64,000 nt of DNA. It comes from Onthophagus taurus (taxonomy: Eukaryota > Arthropoda > Insecta > Coleoptera > Scarabaeidae). The stretch spans positions 15,996,001-16,060,000 of the forward strand of contig NC_091973.1 in NCBI RefSeq assembly GCF_036711975.1, read 5' to 3'. Positions 31,947 to 43,021 of this stretch are shown here, piece after piece. Made by a program: the position numbers and the translations under genes. The notes beneath the pieces are model-generated. The model had not been told where the DNA came from. It saw only the letters and a list, made by a program, of their open reading frames with translations, and did not search any database. How positions within the stretch are numbered: position 1 is the stretch's first letter; each line of letters opens with the position of its first letter.

Positions 31947-32065
31947 ATAATTAACAACCTTGTTCCACCTTTACTTGTTTTAAATAGTGGTGGGGAAGTG
32001 GGAAGAAACTTTTAGTTTAGTAAACGTAACGTTAAAAACTCACACGCACAAAGATAAAGGATAAC

Positions 32066-33473
32066 GTCTCAGAGACGTATGGCATGTAATTATAATATTT
32101 AAAAAAAAACAGTGTCCTTATTGTCTAAAATTAGTACTATAAATAGTTGTTAGTCTATAAATATTAGTGAAATAAAACTGATCGCGCGACAAGAAGCCTG
32201 GACAAATATTTTAAGGTTATGGTGGATTTCGATAATAAAAGAAGACAAGAAATAAAATAAAAGATATTTAAAATTGATCTTACTTTTAATCCTTCCCCTT
32301 GTACTCACAATATTTAAATTAGTTGTTAGTTTAATTAATTCTTATCAATGACGCGCAACACCGATCTTCTTCCGCTCACGCCCGGTCGAAGAGAGATTTT
32401 TTATTTACAAATTGGACACGGTCGTTTCGGGGGTGACGTAACCGTGAGCAAGCGCGATTCTTACAATTTTTAAATTTAGATCTAAAATAATCTGAGATTG
32501 GGGCGAGGGACGAACAAAAACAATGACTTACCAAAAATAAAATATATTTTGAAAACAGCAAATAAAAATGTAAACTCCCTTACAAATCAAAAAAAAAAAA
32601 ATTATTTTCTAAAGGAACTTCTAATAGTTTATACAAGATAACTTCATTCTGCGGATTCTGCGGCAGGCTCTTCTTCATCTGTCTGATCACTATTTTCAAT
32701 AACCTGTGGCAGCATTTCCGATATGTTCTTCCGAAGAGTCCTCTTCAAAGTTGGTGCCTCTTGCCTTTTGCCATCAGAGGTGAAGCTCTGTACTCAGTTT
32801 CTTCATATAATCTTTAAGTGGCTTTTCATTTTTTGATAGAATGTTGTGACAATAAATGACATACGAGTTCACGTTCAAAAGCTCAAAAGCTATGTTTAAT
32901 ATGCTGTGTTAATATGCTGTTTGTCTTTCTAGAGCACGACATAGACGAACACATTTGGTCAAAAGTGTCGTCGACACCTCACTTTCTCTGGTTATAATAG
33001 ATGAATCATCTCTGGTTTTCCAGTTGTTTGATTAATTGTACCAGCCTCATCACATGATGATAACAAATAAACCATTTTTGATGGTTTTGGTTTATATGAT
33101 ACTAGAGTCAAAGGACCGTCATAACAGAACATTGAAGTGCCGACTGTTCGCGATGGAGTATTTTTCATTTGTTCTGGAATCTCTCGCTTGTTTGAACGTT
33201 TAGTGCCAACGAATGTTATTACATACAAACGATGTCTACAAAAATCTCACAAAAGTTTCATAAAAGATAATCATACGTCTCTCGGACGTACAGTATAGCC
33301 ATATCTAGTTATTACGGGTACTTACTTTTACGCCACAGCCATCCCGTGTGAGCTTCGGTCGTCAACTGAGTTGGTTGAAACAGACAACATGCTGCGGTTT
33401 ACAATGAAAAAGAAACAACACTACTTTGCCGCGCTATATGACTCACGGACGTAGATTATGTTTCTAGGGTTAA
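32066..33473 (-). mobile_element. piggyBac remnant inserted in a duplicated block
   Basis: The right end is CCCTAGAAAC next to TTAA (33470-33473). The flanking block is continuous in the related copy at 39103-39335, which marks this as an insertion. The left end near 32066 is eroded and I find no clear second TTAA. A palindromic ACGTCTC-GAGACGT motif occurs near both ends. Confidence 0.6.
32640..33228 (-). pseudogene. piggyBac transposase fragment
   Basis: On the minus strand 32992-33228 reads VGTKRSNKREIPEQM, SRTVGTSMFCYDGPLTLVSY and EAGTINQTTGKPEMI, the region before the third catalytic Asp. After a stop and frameshift, VDDTFDQMCSSMSCSRKTN preserves the third Asp motif. NVNSYVIYCHNIL and YMKKLSTEL then give the C-terminal domain. 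About 270 N-terminal residues are absent. Highly decayed. Confidence 0.7.
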
Positions 33474-33689
33474 AAACATTACTCTCGTTAAACAAGATTC
33501 GAAATAAATTCTCGCTGGAGTTAGATTGACGGATGTAAATTGAAATTATGATGAAAATAATTAAAAAAGATGAATTAATAACCCTTTAAACTATTCTTTT
33601 TTAATTTATTTATTTTATAAATCAAAAAAAGATCTTTTATTTTATTATAAAAATAAAGGTTTACAAGTTTTATTATAAAAACAATTAAA

Positions 33690-34590
33690 AATGTTGGCCA
33701 TTATTTTCTAAATATAAAGTGATTCTTCTTTTCATATTATCGAAGACAAGTTGCTCTCCGGTTATTTGTTGAACATTGCATCTTCCAATTCTTCTGTAGT
33801 ATGTAACCGGTTTTTGTAGATAGAACTTTTTAAATGACCGAATAAGAAGAAATCTAGAGGGGTAGATCGGGTGAGCGAGGTGGCCAACATCCTATACCAA
33901 TTACTCGATCATCATAAAATTCTTGAAGGAATCTTTCGGTTGTTCGTGCAGTATGTGCGATCGCATTATCATGTTGAAAAAATCCTTCTTGTAATTCATC
34001 AACATGTAATTATTCAATGAATTCTTCTAACAAAGCACTTTGACAACTTTCTGCATTGACTGTGTCATGGAAAAACACATGGCCAATAATTCTACGTCTT
34101 GACATAGCAATCCATACTCCTGTTTTAACGGTATGTAACTGTGCTTCAATGAAAACATATGGATTTTCAGAACTCCAATGTCGATCATTTTGTGAGTTCA
34201 CATAACCATTTAAATAAAACCAAGCCTCGTCAGAAAAAAATGTTTTGTCCAATACATCATTATTTTTTAAATTTTCATTAAACCAATTACAATAAGTAAT
34301 ACGGATTTCAAAATCTAGGGGCAGCAATTCTTGTACTACACGAACTTTATAAGGTGTAAAATGTAATTCTTTTTTCACAACGGTGTGACACGATCCGTAG
34401 GACAATCCTGTTTGTTGTGATAATTGTCGTAAAGGTTTCCGGGGACTTCGCTCCATACGGGTTCGGATATCTTCAAGAACTTCTTTGGTTAATTTTTTCG
34501 GTCGACCAGGACTTTTTCCAGGACCAACACTTCCAGAATCATCAAAGCGTCAACTTTCCTAATGTGATGACATAAGGTATCATGATCTAG
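33690..34590 (-). pseudogene. mariner-like transposase, copy 1
   Basis: The minus strand gives an N-terminal helix-turn-helix (PLRQLSQQTGLSYGSCHTVV), first catalytic Asp in TFFSDEAWFYLNGYVNSQN, second in QHDNAIAHT and third in PPRSPDL. The last two Asp are about 34 residues apart, the DD34D pattern. A stop near 34010 and a frameshift near 33880 break it. The 5' end abuts a Helitron helicase segment near 34630. A shortened copy lies at 39720-40130. Confidence 0.75.
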
Positions 34591-34631
34591 AAAGCGGCAT
34601 TTCTTGCTCGCGGAATAATGGGTAACGAAAA

Positions 34632-34990
34632 TCTCCACCGAAGACATATACCTTTCCTCCCATCGGACGATCGGGCCGCATAACATCTTTTAAACATCTA
34701 TCAACGGCGTGCACCGCGAAGAGAGGCGACATGGGAGTCCCAAACAATCAACTGCACGTCGTCTCTAATAAAAGCGGATTCGGGACTATCGACAGCAAAT
34801 CCTGACACGGTATCTTCGTTTAGCTGTAATGGTAACTTAAACGCTCTGTGCACAGTTTTTCCATTTTCTAACAGTACGGCGGCTATACCGGTCCACGCCT
34901 CCGAGATGACACTCTTTCTATAACGACGTCGCACGTAGTTCAACAGAGTATTATACAGGAACGTTTTTCCCGTTGTGACGTCCCTTTTCT
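34632..34990 (-). pseudogene. Helitron helicase fragment (Pif1-like)
   Basis: The minus strand reads TTGKTFLYNTLLNYVRRRY (Walker A end), SEAWTGIAAVLLENGKTVH, then FKLPLQLNEDT and RPMGGKVYVFGGDFR, the classical Pif1/Helitron helicase order. The preceding half of the Walker A motif (YVDGPGGT) lies at 38448-38480, so an LTR-like insertion split the gene exactly in the P-loop. The fragment ends where mariner sequence begins. Confidence 0.75.
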
Positions 34991-35030
34991 GGTACGGTCC
35001 TAGAAAAGGACCTGTTGACGGTTCTCGGGC

Positions 35031-36500
35031 GCCACCTTATGTTTAGAGAGTTAAGGAACTCTTTCGCCTCCAAGTAGCTTTTGGGGGTTACATTCGGAGA
35101 TTCAGGGATTCGGTAAGGGAAAGAAGAAAACTACAAAATTCGGGAAACAAATAACCCTAAACTTCATTAACAATAAAATAATCAAATAAGAGAGCAGTTT
35201 ATTAACTTTTAACCACGGTCGGAGAATGGGAACGGTGGGAATAAATTGACAAGACTATGACTTTATAATAAATGAGCTTAAATGAAACAAACAAAAAATG
35301 AGGAGGAGGTATTGGATACACCTGGAAACCTTCTTAAGGTGTAAAGAAACGGAATACTCGAAGAACCTTCCAAGAGTACTAAGGTTGAGTACCAAGGTTG
35401 ATTTTGTACAATGAAATGTACAAAAATTAATGAAAGTTAACAAAAATAAAATCAAAGTCTTTCAAAATAAATCGCTAAGAAAATTATTAAAAATTTATAA
35501 TTTAAAATTATTTAAATTATTAAATTAGCGGATATCTTCGGAACTAATGAAGGCTGTTTGCGGACTGTTGAAAACTGTCGTAGAACTATGAAAATCATAA
35601 TTTTGGTCGGCTATTTATACTGTTTCGGGGTGAAAACTGGATTTTTCCGCGTGGGGGATCGTATCAATACAAGTTATCAAAAACTTATTTACAATGCGCG
35701 GCGCTAATTAATAAAAATAGCAAAAATCTAACGGCGCTCTGGGATGCGGGACACAAAACGGATAAAATCGGTTAAGCAATAGCCGAGTAATTAACAATGA
35801 TTAACGGAAAAAATTATAACATAAATCAAAAGATAGCTTTACTTACACGGAAAATCACAAAAATATTATTAACAACCAAACAATCGGCCACTGTTTACGG
35901 CACTTATATACACAAACGTATTCCCAACCACGTGTTTCACGTTAAAACCAATTAATCGGTATTTATTTACGCGCACCTTAACACAAAACAATTCCAGCAG
36001 TTGTGCGATGTTCGGGGCAATCCTACATGGGCAATATTTTCCACGGATGACCATCAGGAACGGAGTAATTTAATTAATTATGATGCGGGATGATTTCGGT
36101 TAATAATCGTGTTAATAATAAGCGGATCATCTTTAAAACCGTTCAACGGTTATTTCATGATATTTGTAAATGTTTGAAATCGGTTTGATCGTTCTACGAT
36201 TTCTAATTCCGCAACATAAAAAGTAGTCACTGTACGGTAGCCCATCGGTAGTTCGCTGATCGCTGAAACTTCCTCGGAACGGTCGGCTGGACTGATAGAA
36301 TCATGTTGCTTGTCGTACTTTGTTTGAAAATCAGTTAATTTCGGTTTTATTTAATTATTTGATAATAATTTTTCGGTGAGCGCATGTTTTCGTGATTCAC
36401 CAATTTTATTAATTACTTTTATTTATTGATGATTTGGTCAGGGAACGTTGTCGGAATTCAACTTAACGGTTTTAAAATGGGAAACGGGGAAAATCAAAGT
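35031..36500 (-). repeat. Long LTR-like repeat, right copy
   Basis: Closely similar to 25911-27640 without the 267-bp insert. At its left edge the minus strand continues TGGCGCCCGAGAAC (35021-35034), which looks like a tRNA primer-binding site. Its other end is cut by a piggyBac insertion at 36501; a short piece resembling the repeat's far end (TGTAACGAAG) resumes at about 38380-38447. It interrupts the Helitron helicase gene. Boundaries are approximate. Confidence 0.6.
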
Positions 36501-38378
36501 TTAACCTTTCGTTACTCACCTTTGAATTCTGTGATCTGTTACTCACAGCGGACTACCAGTCCGCACCACAATTATTAGATCTGAAGTGATGCTATTGAAT
36601 CAGAAATATATTTACAAACAACTAAACGTCTTTTAATGTAAGTATGTGTTAAAAATTATATATTTCAGATTTAAAGAATAGAAATTTTGAGTGTGAATGA
36701 TTGTATATAAATTCCATAAATAATAGATATACATATTAGACGCTTTATTCTAAAATGAAAATCAATAACTTTGTACAATAATTTATTTACATGTAACTAC
36801 AAAAATGCGATTATATTTCTTCGAAACATTCGGAACATACTAGAATAGAATGCTCACCACAAATGAATCGAAAACATCTTTTACAAGAAAATCTTGTTGC
36901 GTGAATTTTTACACGATTGCAAAAATTACATCTTCCTCTTACATTCGATTATGTTTGCGGTTGTTGTTCCGTTCTTATATCGAGCTTAAGAATTTCTCGG
37001 ATTCTGAATTTGATCGCTCTTGGTACATTAAGTTGTTGCAGACATTAGCGGAGGGAGGGAGTCTTCCACCAACGCAGCTGATAAATTTTGAAGAAATTCT
37101 CTTCGACGAAACCGTATTATTTCTGTGTTATTCAATAAATAAATAACTTGCGCATTTTTTCCAGCTACATTTAGCAAGGCGTAAAAAATCACCATTGGCC
37201 ACCTTTGAGTATTTTTTGCACAGTTGTATGCAGCACATAACTTGTCCAATATATCTACACCTCACATCACCTTTTGTGCGATTGTAATCCATTATCATGT
37301 CAGGTTTGCCAGTTTCTTCATCAATTTTGTAATCATGATGTAAACTTGATAACAATAGAATATTTTTGTTTCTTTTAGGAATATATGAAACTAAGGTAAT
37401 GTTTTTCTGGAAACCGTACATGGTGGATCCAATTGGTCGTCCTTTAGGGTTTGAAAACTCAAGTGGTAATTCATGTTTGTTTTTTCTGACAGTCCCCAAA
37501 GAGGTCAATTTGAAATTAGTTCTTAGAGTATTGATTAGAGCTAACGACGTAAACCAATTATCGGCTGTCACATTTCTATTTGAACCTTTTAGTATTTCGC
37601 ATAGTCTTTCTACTACAGATTGAGAAGAATTATTACATGAATATCGCCCCATTGGTTGAATGCCTACGTACACTTCTAAGTTGCAAGCAAAGTATGTCTT
37701 TGCATCTGCCAAAGCAAATATCTTAATTCCATATTTATTTGGCTTGCTTGGAATGTATTGTCTAAAGGGGCATCTTCCCCTAAATCCCTCTAATTTTTCG
37801 TCAACTGTTACATACTCAAATGGAGCATATGCATTTCTGCAATTTTGAACAAAGATTTCAAATATATCTCCCACAGGAGCTAATTTGTCGATTTTCTTTC
37901 ATTCCGCATCTCCAAATCGTCAAAACGTAAACTTTGTAACAAAAATTGAAATCTAGTTCGCGTCATAACTAACCGAAATAATTCTATACCTGTTCCGTTC
38001 GTGCTCCACTAATCCGCAACGTGTAGTCGATTGGATTTCAACACTCCACCCAAATAAAGTAGTCCAATTAGTCCTTTTATTTCCGACAAACTAGTCAGTT
38101 TCGTATCCATTTCTCTACTATAGTTTTCTTGGTGTTTTTGAATGTATTTGTTGGTGCAAATCATAATGATATTTATTATATCTATGTTGAAATATTACTT
38201 CCAAATTTCTAATTAATTCTTGGTACCTTTTAGCAAAGCTTTTGGACTCGGCAAATGTTTTATTATATTCTCGGGACGCGTTCTTACATTTCGACGTGGA
38301 CCATGTTTTTGCCATTTTGTAGAATCTTTCCCAATGAAATATGGACCTATTGATGGTTCTTGTTCTGCATCCGATACT
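36501..38378 (-). mobile_element. piggyBac element inside the LTR-like repeat
   Basis: TTAA at 36501-36504 is followed by CCTTTCGTTACTCACC, a piggyBac-like end. The gene is read on the minus strand from about 38378 to 36810. I could not find the matching right terminus, so the N-terminal side is probably truncated. Confidence 0.65.
36810..38378 (-). pseudogene. piggyBac transposase, nearly complete, frameshifted
   Basis: In order on the minus strand: GPYFIGKDSTKWQKHGP (about 38345), then LIGLLYLGGVLKSNRLHV. The catalytic domain at 37128-37874 has VDEKLEGFRGRCPFRQYIP and NVTADNWFTSLALINTL, with the first two catalytic Asp, and PDMIMDYNRTKG. A one-base frameshift near 37250 moves the third Asp region (VDILDKLC) to the next frame. 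QRWPMVIFYALLNVAG follows, and a Cys-rich tail (CKRCFRFICGEHS, CSECFEEI) ends near 36812. It needs few repairs compared with the other copies, but the start is missing. Confidence 0.8.
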
Positions 38379-38447
38379 ACGATAATTTTCAGTAATTTTC
38401 CGGGTTTTTCGGTTTTTGAAACATAAAAATAATGTAACTTCGTTACA

Positions 38448-38790
38448 CCGTGCCTCCCGGCCCGTCTACGTATTATAAATTACGTCCAGTCCGTAATCCT
38501 ACCATATTAAATCCGATTTCCAGCGTCACTTCGTCGTATACCCGCAATTGCTCTCCGTTTAATGTCCTTCTGATTTCTTCTTCTTCTTGTTCCTCTTCTC
38601 CTCCTACTCTTACGTCTTCATTCGCCGTTCTTCTCGCGTTTCGTAACGCTTCCTCGTCCACCCACGATAATCCGATCGCCTGCAGCGTTCCCGTTTCGTC
38701 GTAGTTGCTCTTCGATTTCTCTCAACGCTTTAGCTTCCACTAAGCTTTTGTCGTTACCGGCGTAAAGGAGGATGATTTCCGCGATTCGTT
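38448..38790 (-). pseudogene. Helitron Rep/helicase linker segment
   Basis: The minus strand reads KSLVEAKALREIEEQLRR, then after a frameshift LQAIGLSWVDEEALRNARR, EEEIRRTLNGEQLRVYDEV and finally YVDGPGGT, which is the front half of the helicase Walker A. A stop precedes YVDG. The continuation is at 34990. Confidence 0.65.
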
Positions 38791-39335
38791 CAACTATAGT
38801 TGATTTAATTCTAACGCGTCATTATCTACGGCCACCAAACAAATAAGAGCAAACACGCGCCTAAGACGTTTCGTAGCAGCGTTATTCTCAACGCTTCGAA
38901 TGATGTGGAATCCGGTACGTGCGCCAATAGCATTCGAAGCTAAAATGTTTCCATTTTTCATTTCATTTCAAGGCATTCCTTTCGTTGCGCTATTCCATTG
39001 TAATACAATGCGATCAAGAAAGCCGGTCCGTTAGAAACTACTTTCCCTAGCGCTTGATACCAATACTTACTGCCCTCGTCACACCGGTTACACCCTCGTT
39101 CGACCTCTACTTGTTTTAAATAGTGGTGTGGAAATGGGAGGAAACGTTTAGTTTAGTAAACATAACCTTAAAAACTCACATGCACAAAATTGAAAATGTT
39201 ACTCTCTTTAAACAAGATTCGAAATAAATTCTCTCTGGAGTTAGATTGGGGGATGTAAATTTAAATTGTGATGAAAATAATTAAAAAGGATTAATTAATA
39301 AAAAGAAAATCCTTTAAACTATTCTTTTGTAATTA

Positions 39336-39618
39336 TTGTTGTGATTTCTTAACATCGTGTCTATGATGAAAGTAAACGTCGATTTATTTATACTTTAACG
39401 ATGTTATTCTTTATTTATCTTTCTACATGTTTCGAGGAACTAGTCCTCATCTTCAGGAAGAAATCGTCGGATTCATGAATATAATGTTACCATAATTGAA
39501 TCTGTTGATTGTTTTATGTGATGTATATGGACATTAAATGTTATCTCCAAATTACCTTTCGCTCTATGTGCATAGAAAGTGCGTTAAAGTATAAATTAAT
39601 CAACCTTTACTTCCATCA
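39336..39618. mobile_element. Short insertion with 16-bp duplication and hammerhead-like motif
   Basis: TATTCTTTTGTAATTA flanks it at 39320-39335 and 39619-39634; the paralogous block near 33590 has the site once. The insert has 39-bp imperfect inverted repeats (39361-39399 and 39592-39631) and, on the minus strand near 39425-39455, CTGAAGA...GAAA spaced as in a hammerhead core. No ORF. Confidence 0.7.
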
Positions 39619-39719
39619 TATTCTTTTGTAATTAATTTATTTCAAAAATCAAAAAAAGATCTTTTATTTTATCATAAAAATAAAGGTTTAGAAGTTTTAT
39701 TTATTATAAAAAGAATTCA

Positions 39720-40130
39720 AAATGTTGACCATTATTTTCGTGATTCTTCTTTTCGTATTATCGAAGACCTGTACAAGTTGCTCTGCCGTTATTTGTTGAA
39801 CATTGTGTCGTATTGCATCTTCCCATTCTTCTATGGTATTTGAAACGGTTTTTGTAGACAGAATTTTTTAAATTACCGAATAAAAAGAAATCTAGAGGGG
39901 TTAGATCGGGTGAGCGAGGTAGCCAACATCCTCTACTGATTACTCGATCATCATAAAATTCATGAAGGAATCTTTCGGTTGTTCGTGCAGTATGTGCAGT
40001 TGTGCATTGGCATGTTGAAAAATCCTTCTTCCAATTCATCATCATGTAATTATTCAATGAATTCTTCTAAAAAAGCACTTTGACAACTTTCCTAATGTGA
40101 TGACACTGATGACATAAGGTATCCTAATTC
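39720..40130 (-). pseudogene. mariner-like transposase, copy 2, internally deleted
   Basis: The minus strand keeps the region around the second and third catalytic Asp (ERFLHEFYDDRVI, LPRSPDLTPLDFFLFG) and the extreme 5' end, but lacks about 490 bp present in copy 1. The deletion joins two sites that both contain CAACTTTC in copy 1 (about 34053 and 34547). A possible first exon (MPFTLEED) is at about 40273. Confidence 0.65.
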
Positions 40131-40639
40131 ACTACATTTCCCGGGAATGTATCTAAATTTCTCAACACAAAGACCTGTTGAATATTTCCATACCCCATTT
40201 TGATCTTTTACTCCATTTCGAAGATAAGATCGGAGAAGAAACTTTGAAACTTGTCTTCTTCTAAGGTGAACGGCATGATTTAACCTAAAAATAAATCAAC
40301 GAAATGTATACCAAACCGATTTAAAACAAAATAATTATTTACCTTATAGAAAAATCACAATCGAATTTTAGTCTTAATAAAGACAGATAATATTAAATAA
40401 AACCGCAATAAATTCAAAATGAAATATTGAAAATACCGAACGCCAAAACCAAGACCACGACTCTGAGCTCAGCCGCTCGAAACCATTGAAACTAAAAATC
40501 AATATCACCTCGTCAACCAATAAAAACGTTGAAAATTTGAAACAAGTAGAGGTGGAAGGAGGCTGTGATGAGGGCAGTAAGCATTGGTATCAAGCGCTTG
40601 GGAAAGTAGTTTGTGACGGACCGGCTTTTTTGATCTCTC

Positions 40640-41183
40640 GGTACAATCCGGTAATTTGTGCACGTTCTTATGTAAATATTTTACAGAGGCCAACAATCCG
40701 CATATCTCGAAGTTTATTACCACATCTCCCATTTGGATCGATCGGCCGTCGTACGGTCTCTTGTATTGCGGCTGTTGTATATGACCCACGTGCAACATCG
40801 TTTGTTCTCTTCGTGCACGCTCCGTCGCGCATACATGAGGCGCTGGGATTGTGTAGGCCGCATGGACGATGTATATAACACTCGGCGACTATTCGATGTA
40901 ATCTGGGCTGTTCGTTTTCTTCCGGCAAACGGACGGATATTAATTTATCGATACTTTCGACATCTTCAAATTTATCTTTGGGTCTCATTGTAACTAAAAT
41001 GTGGGCGTGCGGTAAACCACGTTTTTGAAATTCGATTGTATACATGTAATTGAGCACGACTCCATAAAGTTGCTTATTGACGATGTCGTCTATGAATTCG
41101 TTTAATTTCGCTTTAAACACCCTCGCAACCAAGTCCGGCTGGTGCTTTGAATTTAATCCCATTACGGATTGCACGTCATTGTA
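40640..41183 (-). pseudogene. Helitron Rep (HUH) domain fragment
   Basis: The minus strand reads VFKAKLNEFIDDIVNKQLYG, then EFQKRGLPHAHILVTM with the HUH metal-binding His-Ala-His, then KLISVRLPEENEQPRLHRIV and CGLHNPSASCM. This is the rolling-circle Rep core. The downstream catalytic tyrosines are missing because an inverted-repeat element starts at 40635. The upstream side is cut by the Tc1-like element at about 41184. Confidence 0.8.
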
Positions 41184-43021
41184 TAGTCTTCCACATCAAG
41201 ATCGGTTTTTATGACTATCATAAATAAAAGCAGGGGTGATTTTTGTCCGCTCGAGTACCTGAAAAGATTTATGACAGTCAGACAAGGACAGGGTCGAACT
41301 TAAATTTTTTTAAACTAAAATTTAATAAACAACCAAAGTATAGTTATAACAACTAAAATTTAATTATAAAAACTAGTATAAAAGTCAATGTATAAAATCT
41401 AAAATTTAATTATTCGTCGTCGTAATCACAGCTATCATAATTTTCAAAGCTGCTTTCATCGGAACTCTCATTTCCTATATTTATAATAAATCGTTGAATA
41501 TTTGGCGATACATAAGAATTTTCTACGTCCTTTACGTGTTTTACGCAGTTGCGAATCTCTTGACGAATTCAATGCACCACTTTGGCGTTTAAGGTTGGAT
41601 CTGAATTATGTTTTCTAATATTTCGCTTTAAATTGCTCCAGATTAATTCTATGGGGTTCAAAATACAACGGTAAGGTGGTAATCGTAGAACTATATGTCC
41701 CGTTTCTTTTGCCATGCCATCGATTACGTATTCGGTCAACTTCATTGACTTTCGCTGACAGCTTATCTTTGGTAATCTTTCCGTCCGGCATGGCAATATT
41801 ATATTCTTGCATGTAGGATAATATATATTCTTTTTTATGCCTCTTTGCAGGTTTGGGGTGTAGAATTCGAGAATGATAACTTGCGTTGTCAAGAACAATT
41901 ACCGACCTCTCCATGAAGAATAATAATACGTTTTCCTCTTGAACACGGTATCTTCAATGCACATTTCCACTACCATTGGAAAAGCCCTTTTTTATTACAT
42001 CATGGGTATCATACCAAGTTTCGTCTAAATAAACAATATTCCACTTCTCTTCCCGATATTTCCTAATTTGTTCAAGAAATTCCCACCTCCATTTTTTTAG
42101 CCGGGGAGTTTCGGTAATATGAGCTCGTCCGTCCAGTGATTTATACTTAAATCCAATTGTTCGAAGATATCGTCGAAAATGCTCTTCAGAATAAGGTATT
42201 TCTACATGAAGTTCTTGTAATTTATTCTTTAAAGAGGAGATAGTAGGCACGATATTTTCTGAATACGTATCGTAAATAACTGTTTTTATTTCCGTTGTGT
42301 AAGTATCCGCAATTCTTAAGCAAACCTGAGAAGCTTTAGTGGGTCGATCGCTTGCAGATTCTCTATTCTCCAATTGCGCAATGAATCTTCGTACCGTTGT
42401 TACAGGAACCCCTGTCAATTCACTGGTAACTTGACACGCAGCAGAACAATCCCTTTCTTGTAATTTAACCTAAACGTTAACAACAATTCTTTTACTGTCT
42501 TCGGAATAAGACTGTCTTGGCGAAGTATTCGTAGATGGTGACTCGTTTACCCACGGACGAAACATTTACGATACCTCCCACGTGGCGTTTAACAAAATAC
42601 TCATCGACAATTTCCCCTGTCCTCTTTTATAAGTAGTTTCCATAAGCTATTTCAAAGTGTTTCTTAGAAAAAAATATTACTTTTAGGAATGTCTAAATAA
42701 TAGAATAACAAAATTTTAAAGAATCTAATTATCCTCCGTCCTCTTTTGTAATTAGACAATGTATGCCTTCTCAAAACATTTCTTAGAAAAAATATGTACT
42801 TAATATTAGAAACACAACAAATAAGAGAATAATGAGTATTTATGTATCACTCAACTATTTTACAATTTGCAAGTAAACTATGTTCCTTAATGCGGCCCTG
42901 AGTGAGGAATCCCAGCATTCTACAATGGGAAACTACCCGTTTGCAACCCCGTCTTTGTTCGTTTTATAACTACAGTAGGAAAGTGACAGTCATAAAAACT
43001 GATCGCCGTGTGGAAGACTAT
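41184..43021 (-). mobile_element. Tc1/mariner-superfamily element with wide D-E spacing, copy A
   Basis: Inverted ends of about 35 bp (TATAGTCTTCCACA... and complement, both leading to GTTTTTATGACT) are bounded by TA. The element sits in the Helitron Rep gene. Length about 1.84 kb. Confidence 0.8.
41400..42418 (-). pseudogene. IS630/Tc1-like DDE transposase, copy A
   Basis: Minus strand: helix-turn-helix region (TGVPVTTVRRFIAQLEN), then the first acidic residue in NIVYLDETWYDTHDV, a deletion/frameshift near 41950, the second in SVIVLDNASYHSR, and the third in LRLPPYRCILNPIELIW. The tail is DDE-rich acidic. About 80 residues separate the second Asp from the Glu in the better preserved copy B. 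The glycine-rich segment between the first two acidic residues is missing here. Confidence 0.75.

Larger units (their letters stand above)
39012..40635. mobile_element. Element with about 100-bp inverted repeats carrying a deleted mariner
   Basis: The segment from 39012 (GATCAAGAAAGCCGG) through 39121 (ACCTCTACTTGTTTTAAAT) is repeated inverted at 40535-40635. Shared blocks include ACTACTTTCCC, GCGCTTGATACCAAT and CTTACTGCCCTC. Between them is a block also present at 31967-34590 (mariner copy 1 and its flank), shortened by a deletion. A target duplication is not clear. Part of the left arm reads as coding (WYQALGKVVSNGPAFLI) on the minus strand and the right arm reads the same on the plus strand. 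Confidence 0.55.
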
